Shown in pieces: positions 60,502 through 64,000 of a stretch of 64,000 nucleotides of DNA. The first letter of the stretch is position 1, and every line of letters begins with the position of its first letter. A model generated the notes under the pieces. The model made no database searches. It saw only the letters and a program-made list of their open reading frames with translations, and was not told the DNA's origin. Origin of the DNA: an uncultured Muribaculaceae bacterium (lineage in GTDB: Bacteria; Bacteroidota; Bacteroidia; Bacteroidales; Muribaculaceae); contig CAJTQV010000015.1 in the NCBI GenBank assembly GCA_910578385.1, forward strand, positions 1 through 64,000. The letters are read 5' to 3'. Position numbers and translations under genes: made by a program.

Positions 60502-60885
60502 ATGGAACAGAAAGAAGAAATGCGAGAGAATGAGGAAATGCGGATTTTCGCGCAGAAGTGGTATCACGGCCACAAGTGGATCATCACGATCGGCGGCTCG
60601 TCGGTACAGCTCGACATCTACCCGAAAGCACAGAGGCCGTATGACGTGAAGGCGTTCATCTACCGGCTCTGGGTGGACGAGGAGAGCCGTGGCCAAGGAA
60701 TAGGCCGCCGGCTTCTCCAGAAGGCCGAGGAGATAGCCCGGGCGGCGGGAGAGCGCACGGTCCATCTCGAATGGATCAGCTACGACTCCCCCCGATGGGT
60801 CTATGACTGGTATCTACGGAACCGCTATCATGAGGTGACATCCAACTACGACAACACCGTTTTAATGCTCCGGAAGTGTCTCTGA
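60502..60885 (+). CDS. GNAT-family acetyltransferase
   Basis: A 127-residue GNAT protein. The acetyl-CoA motif A is RGQGIGRRLL (about 64-73), followed by a long helix and the motif B-like VYDWYLRNRYHEV. Substrate unknown. It is GC-rich like the phage module and lies near the right border of the AT-richer segment. It overlaps the convergent RHH gene by 24 bases. Confidence 0.82.
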   Translation: MEQKEEMRENEEMRIFAQKWYHGHKWIITIGGSSVQLDIYPKAQRPYDVKAFIYRLWVDEESRGQGIGRRLLQKAEEIARAAGERTVHLEWISYDSPRWVYDWYLRNRYHEVTSNYDNTVLMLRKCL

Positions 60886-61080
60886 CAGGCGCTCAAGCAT
60901 GGTGTTCATCCAGTCGTTGCGGCTCACACCGGCCGCGTCGGCGGCACGCTGGAGGTTGTCGGCCGCAAGGGCCGTGAACGAGAACGACACACGGACGTTG
61001 CGCGGATTGTCGGCCGCCTTCCTTCCGGCTCCGGCGCGGGCACCGCCCCGCCGAGACTTGGGTTTAATCTCTTCTTGCAT
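60862..61080 (-). CDS. ribbon-helix-helix-like regulator
   Basis: A 72-residue protein: a basic Arg/Ala/Gly N-terminus (SRRGGARAGAGRKA), then a strand (NVRVSFSFTALA) and two helices (ADNLQRAADAAGVSRNDWMN), which is the ribbon-helix-helix plan. It is the only minus-strand gene in this part of the early region. It probably binds the dyad at 61298-61368. Confidence 0.7.
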   Translation of the reverse strand: MQEEIKPKSRRGGARAGAGRKAADNPRNVRVSFSFTALAADNLQRAADAAGVSRNDWMNTMLERLSETLPEH

Positions 61081-61162
61081 AATTCAAATATTTGGTTTAA
61101 CTTTGCGTATCTTTTAAGCCCCGCGCCGCTTCGGGAGAGGGCGGCTACCCTCTCCCCGGCGG

Positions 61163-61231
61163 TCAGAACTTGATTTCTATCTTGATTCTGATGCCCCATA
61201 CTTTGAAACTGATTGAGATGGTTGTTTTCAT
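61163..61231 (-). CDS. possible 22-residue peptide
   Basis: An ATG at 61231 opens a 22-codon frame (MKTTISISFKVWGIRIKIE as its start) ending at 61163, downstream of the minus-strand promoter at 61303-61334. The composition (alternating hydrophobic and basic) would suit a membrane-active peptide. It could equally be chance. Confidence 0.3.
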   Translation of the reverse strand: MKTTISISFKVWGIRIKIEIKF

Positions 61232-61297
61232 CGTATCGGGTTTTTGAGATGAACCCCTGCTGAGGCTTCGGGGCTTGACCGCAATCTCTCTTGATTG

Positions 61298-61368
61298 CAG
61301 TGCAAAGTTAATAAAAATATTTGAATTATCCAAGAAATAAATCAAATATTTTCATCAACTTTGCACTG
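61298..61368. promoter_or_regulatory. long divergent dyad between the RHH and VRR-NUC genes
   Basis: Two 27-bp arms (61298-61324 and 61342-61368) with only two mismatches around a 17-base centre. Each arm has an ACTTTGCACTG-type end and an AAATATTTGA-type inside, the left one reading leftward and the right one rightward. The left arm holds TAACTTTG on the minus strand (61310-61303) with CTTG 20 bases upstream, a near-perfect promoter; the right arm has CAACTTTG on the plus strand. It looks like a divergent operator. Confidence 0.7.
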
Positions 61369-61375
61369 TTTTTTT

Positions 61376-61777
61376 ATGCCTAAGACCAAGCACAGTGAGG
61401 AGAGCGAGAAGAGCCTGGAGCGGTACCTGACCGAGCGGGCGAAAGCGTGCGGCTGCAGGTCGCTGAAGTATTACAACCCGGTATCTACGGGATGGCCTGA
61501 CCGGATCGTGCTGTTCGGCGGCGGCCTGGTGGTGTGGGTGGAGCTTAAGAGCAAGGGTGAGCGACCCAAGCCGCTCCAGTCCCACCGCCACGCCTGCCTC
61601 CGCGAGTTAGGGCACCGGGTCTATACCTGCGACACCAAAGCGAAGATCGACCGGATGCTCATCATCGAGACCAACCGCGCCGGGAAGCTCCGCAGCCTGA
61701 TGTGGCGGTCATCGACCGAACCGCGCCACGAGGAACCGGGCACACGCAAAAGAAAGGGGGCGGCCGATGAAGTTTGA
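61376..61777 (+). CDS. VRR-NUC domain nuclease
   Basis: A 133-residue nuclease of the VRR-NUC type. The core is WPDRIVLFGG (Asp), VWVELKSKGE (Glu and Lys of the D...ExK site), and KPLQSHRHACLRELG with the conserved Gln. Phage members act in recombination or replication beside the SNF2 helicase. The ATG at 61376 is used. Its end overlaps the helicase start by 11 bases. Confidence 0.9.
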   Translation: MPKTKHSEESEKSLERYLTERAKACGCRSLKYYNPVSTGWPDRIVLFGGGLVVWVELKSKGERPKPLQSHRHACLRELGHRVYTCDTKAKIDRMLIIETNRAGKLRSLMWRSSTEPRHEEPGTRKRKGAADEV

Positions 61778-63143
61778 ACCACACCCCTACCAGCGGCGGG
61801 CAATCGACTGGGTGCTGTCGCATCCGCGCTGCGGCCTCTTCATGGAGATGGGACTCGGAAAGAGCGTGTGCACGCTCACGGCGATCCAGGAGCTTAAAGA
61901 TGATCTGATGGTGGGGCGCGTGCTTGTCATCGCCCCGAAGAAGGTGGCCGAATCGACATGGAGCGACGAGGCCGCGAAGTGGGACCATCTGGACCTGACG
62001 GTGTCGGTCGTGATGGGCACTCCGGCGCAACGCCGCGAGGCCCTGCGCGCCGACGCTGACCTCTACGTGACGGGGCGCGACTCGGTGGTGTGGCTTGAAG
62101 GGCTGAAAGCGGGCAAGGAGCGGCCGGCGTTCGACATGGTGGTGATTGATGAGCTAACGTCGTTCAAGTCGTCGGGCTCGCAACGCTTCAAGGCGATGAA
62201 GCGGCTGTTGCCCTCGGTGGTGCGCGTGGTCGGCCTGACCGGCACGCCCGCGCCCAACGGCATGCTCGACCTCTGGGCGCAGATCTATTGCCTGGATGGC
62301 GGTGAGCGTCTGGGGAGGTTCGTGACCAAGTACCGCGAGAAGTATTTCAACAGCATCATCCATAACAACATCCCGATCAAGACGTGGCCCAAGCCGGGAG
62401 CGGCTGAGGAGATAACGGCCAAGATAGCCGACATCTGTTTCTCGATGAAGGCGGCAGACTATCTGGATCTGCCTCCGGTGACGTTCACCGACGTGGCGGT
62501 GCGTCTTGACAACACAGTGGCCGAGGGATACCGCCGGTTTGAGCGTGACCGCGTGGCGGTGTTCCGTCAGGCTACGACCGACGGAGTGGTGACGGCGCAG
62601 AACGCGGCCGCACTGGTCAACAAGTTGGCCCAGTATGCGAACGGGTGCGTGTATGACGAGGAGGGCGGCGAGGTGGAGATACACCGCGCGAAGCTCGACA
62701 TGCTGATGGAGCTGGTGGAGAAGGCCGCCTCGCCGGTGCTCTGCTTCTATGCCTACCGTCACGACCTGCGGCGCATCATGGGGGCCGCGCCGAAAGGACT
62801 GCGCGTGCGTGCGTACGAGGGCGACGCGGACCTGAAGGCGTGGAACGCCGGGAAGGTTGACCTGCTGCTGGCACATCCGGCCTCGACGGCCTACGGGCTG
62901 AACATGCAGAGCGGCGGGCACGTGATAGTGTGGTTCTCGACCGGGTGGAACCTTGAGCTGTACCAACAGGCCAACGCCCGGCTTCATCGCCAGGGGCAGA
63001 CGGTGCCGGTGTCGGTACACAATCTGGTGGCCACGGGAACGGTAGACGAGCGCATGTGCGACGCGCTGCGTGGCAAGACAGAGAACCAGGACAGCGTGGT
63101 GCGACGGCTGGCCATGCAGATTGCGAAAGATAAACGGCGTTAA
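61767..63143 (+). CDS. SNF2-family phage helicase
   Basis: A 458-residue SF2 helicase of the SNF2 type. N-terminal HPYQRRAIDWVLSH (Q-like region) leads to the P-loop MEMGLGKS (about 28-35), VVIDELTSFK (motif II), GLTGTPAPNG (motif III), and motif VI YQQANARLHRQGQT near the C-terminus. Usual partner of VRR-NUC in this phage type. Confidence 0.9.
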   Translation: MKFEPHPYQRRAIDWVLSHPRCGLFMEMGLGKSVCTLTAIQELKDDLMVGRVLVIAPKKVAESTWSDEAAKWDHLDLTVSVVMGTPAQRREALRADADLYVTGRDSVVWLEGLKAGKERPAFDMVVIDELTSFKSSGSQRFKAMKRLLPSVVRVVGLTGTPAPNGMLDLWAQIYCLDGGERLGRFVTKYREKYFNSIIHNNIPIKTWPKPGAAEEITAKIADICFSMKAADYLDLPPVTFTDVAVRLDNTVAEGYRRFERDRVAVFRQATTDGVVTAQNAAALVNKLAQYANGCVYDEEGGEVEIHRAKLDMLMELVEKAASPVLCFYAYRHDLRRIMGAAPKGLRVRAYEGDADLKAWNAGKVDLLLAHPASTAYGLNMQSGGHVIVWFSTGWNLELYQQANARLHRQGQTVPVSVHNLVATGTVDERMCDALRGKTENQDSVVRRLAMQIAKDKRR

Positions 63144-63146
63144 ATA

Positions 63147-63176
63147 TTGACAGACGAACGGAATATGTTATCTTTG
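63147..63176 (+). promoter_or_regulatory. promoter ahead of the small ribbon-helix-helix-like gene
   Basis: A -33-like TTGA (63147-63150) followed by TATCTTTG at 63169-63176. The match to TAnnTTTG is full, and the spacing is 18 bases. It would start transcription at about 63183, which favours the ATG at 63195 over the earlier ones. Confidence 0.6.
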
Positions 63177-63194
63177 CACAAAGAATTACCCATT

Positions 63195-63431
63195 ATGTCA
63201 CACAGGCTCTCCATAAGGTTTGACGAGGATATGTACGCCCGCATCAGCGAGGTGGCCGCGATGGCCGGCTACCCGTCGCCCTCGATGCTGGTGCGCTGTC
63301 TTGTGGTCCAGTTTCTAAACAAGCGTGAAGTCGTGGCGCGTCACTGCTCCGAGCTGTCGGAGTGGGTTGACGGCTATGCGGGGGATGAACTTGACCCGCG
63401 CAACCGCGCTGCAATCAACGGGCGTTTATGA
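63195..63431 (+). CDS. small RHH-like protein
   Basis: A 78-residue protein. The N-terminal strand LSIRFDEDMYARISEVAAMAG looks like a ribbon-helix-helix; the rest is helical. It starts after its own promoter. ATGA overlap with the HNH gene. Earlier starts (63147, 63165) fall inside the promoter and are rejected. Confidence 0.65.
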   Translation: MSHRLSIRFDEDMYARISEVAAMAGYPSPSMLVRCLVVQFLNKREVVARHCSELSEWVDGYAGDELDPRNRAAINGRL

Positions 63432-63778
63432 GCCGGAACGGATCGGCATATCACCGCCTTCTCAACACATCGCGCTGGCGGGAGCTGAGGGCGCGTCAGC
63501 TGTCGTGTCATCCGCTGTGCGAGGACTGCATGAAGATGGGTCTCATCATCCCGGCCACGGAGGTCCACCACGTCGTGCCGGTGGAGTCTGCGGGCGACCG
63601 TGAGCGGATGACGCGCCTGGCCTACGACCCCGGCAACCTGGTTAGCCTCTGCCCGACGTGCCACACGGAGCGGCACCGGCAGCTCCGGAGCCACAGCGCG
63701 AGCGAGAAACGCCGCCGCGCCAAAGAGGAGGCGGCGGCTTTCTGGCGCAAGGTCGAGAAAGGGGGAGGGATTTTTTAA
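63428..63778 (+). CDS. HNH endonuclease
   Basis: A 116-residue HNH nuclease. The zinc cysteines are in SCHPLCEDC (about 26-34) and LCPTCH (76-81); the HNH core is EVHHVVPVE (46-54), DPGNLVSL, and H in CHTERH. In phages this gene sits next to terminase and aids packaging. That fits the next gene. Confidence 0.9.
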   Translation: MSRNGSAYHRLLNTSRWRELRARQLSCHPLCEDCMKMGLIIPATEVHHVVPVESAGDRERMTRLAYDPGNLVSLCPTCHTERHRQLRSHSASEKRRRAKEEAAAFWRKVEKGGGIF

Positions 63779-63890
63779 GACCCCCGGGGTCCCTTCATAT
63801 CCATCCCCCGAGTTTTTTTCACGCGCGCCGGTTTTTCAAACTCACCGGGGGACTTGACAAAATTTGAAAACTGTAAAATGTAAAAACGAC
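63779..63890. other. leader with a hairpin before the terminase gene
   Basis: 112 bases between the HNH gene and the terminase-like gene. CCCCCG (63805-63810) pairs with 63846-63851 and AGTTT (63811-63815) with 63838-63842, with a bulge between. TTGAC follows at 63854. Nothing more is seen. Confidence 0.4.
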
Positions 63891-64000
63891 ATGGACGACA
63901 AGAAGACTCATTTCCTTCAGCAGCTCGGCGAGTGCTCCGGCAACGTGTCCGGGGCGTGCGACCGTGTCGGCATAACGCGGCAGCTGTACTATTACTGGCG
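63891..64000 (+). CDS. probable small terminase subunit (5' part)
   Basis: A frame starting at ATG 63891 and cut by the window end after 36 codons. The reading MDDKKTHFLQQLGECSGNVS and then an HTH-like stretch (ACDRVGITRQLYYYWR) looks like the N-terminal DNA-binding domain of small terminase subunits. The place after HNH supports this. Partial, so only a tentative call. Confidence 0.6.
   Translation, partial: MDDKKTHFLQQLGECSGNVSGACDRVGITRQLYYYW

Noticed and set aside
62154..63020. 288-residue frame antisense to the SNF2 helicase
   Set aside because: Shadow of a GC-rich gene, His/Arg/Leu-rich, with no start context.

Overview
The window reads as a Bacteroidales chromosome, probably of the Muribaculaceae/Barnesiella/Bacteroides side of the order. 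This rests on gene families (a complete moxR-bat aerotolerance operon, a long PPi-dependent phosphofructokinase, DUF4827, a T9SS-like C-terminal tail, a YbdG-type MscS). It also rests on promoters of the Bacteroidetes type: TTTG, exactly 20 bases, then TAnnTTTG occurs upstream of several genes, and Shine-Dalgarno sequences are mostly absent. The family-level placement is inference.

Region 1 (about 1-49,060) is ordinary core chromosome, mostly on the minus strand. In order it holds: a two-gene polysaccharide O-acetylation pair (MBOAT + SGNH); mutS2; a universal stress protein and a small HTH protein; the nine-gene moxR-DUF58-bat operon; a long minus-strand run of envelope and housekeeping genes (thiL, purine nucleoside phosphorylase, lpxK, sppA, glmM, DUF4827 lipoprotein, nrnA-like, a Cys-rich membrane peptide, topB, mazG, mtn) with a divergent tsaC-like gene; a secreted Spi-like protein; an OFA-family transporter and a thioredoxin lipoprotein; pfp; a glycosyltransferase/YbhN/kdsB operon; tRNA-Cys; a two-gene HU operon whose second product is an HU domain joined to a membrane anchor and a LysM-like domain, next to a LysM-M23 peptidase; ndk; a YbdG-like mechanosensitive channel; rsmE-kdsA; a NupG-like permease; a Crp/Fnr regulator; and an MFS permease.

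Region 2 (about 49,060-64,000, running off the right edge) is a prophage or phage-derived element. Most of it is clearly more GC-rich than the chromosome. A leftward CI-like repressor and a rightward early operon diverge from a control region with two separate palindromes. The early operon carries a recognisable phage replication module: DUF2800 nuclease, DUF2815 protein, VapE/primase-helicase, VRR-NUC nuclease, SNF2 helicase, HNH endonuclease, then the start of a probable small terminase gene. This module is interrupted between VapE and VRR-NUC by a roughly 4-kb stretch of lower GC with a serine recombinase, a tyrosine recombinase, a DUF551 protein, a methyltransferase-like protein lacking motif IV, and iteron-like repeats. 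The element also carries three arrays of 9-bp repeats and a palindromic element that it shares with the host chromosome.

The observations most worth following are the HU-TM-LysM protein (a candidate link between nucleoid and cell wall), the interrupted phage module with two different recombinases, the symmetric control regions in the prophage, and the palindromic element shared by chromosome and prophage. Nothing here could be searched against a database, so family names come from motif recognition alone.
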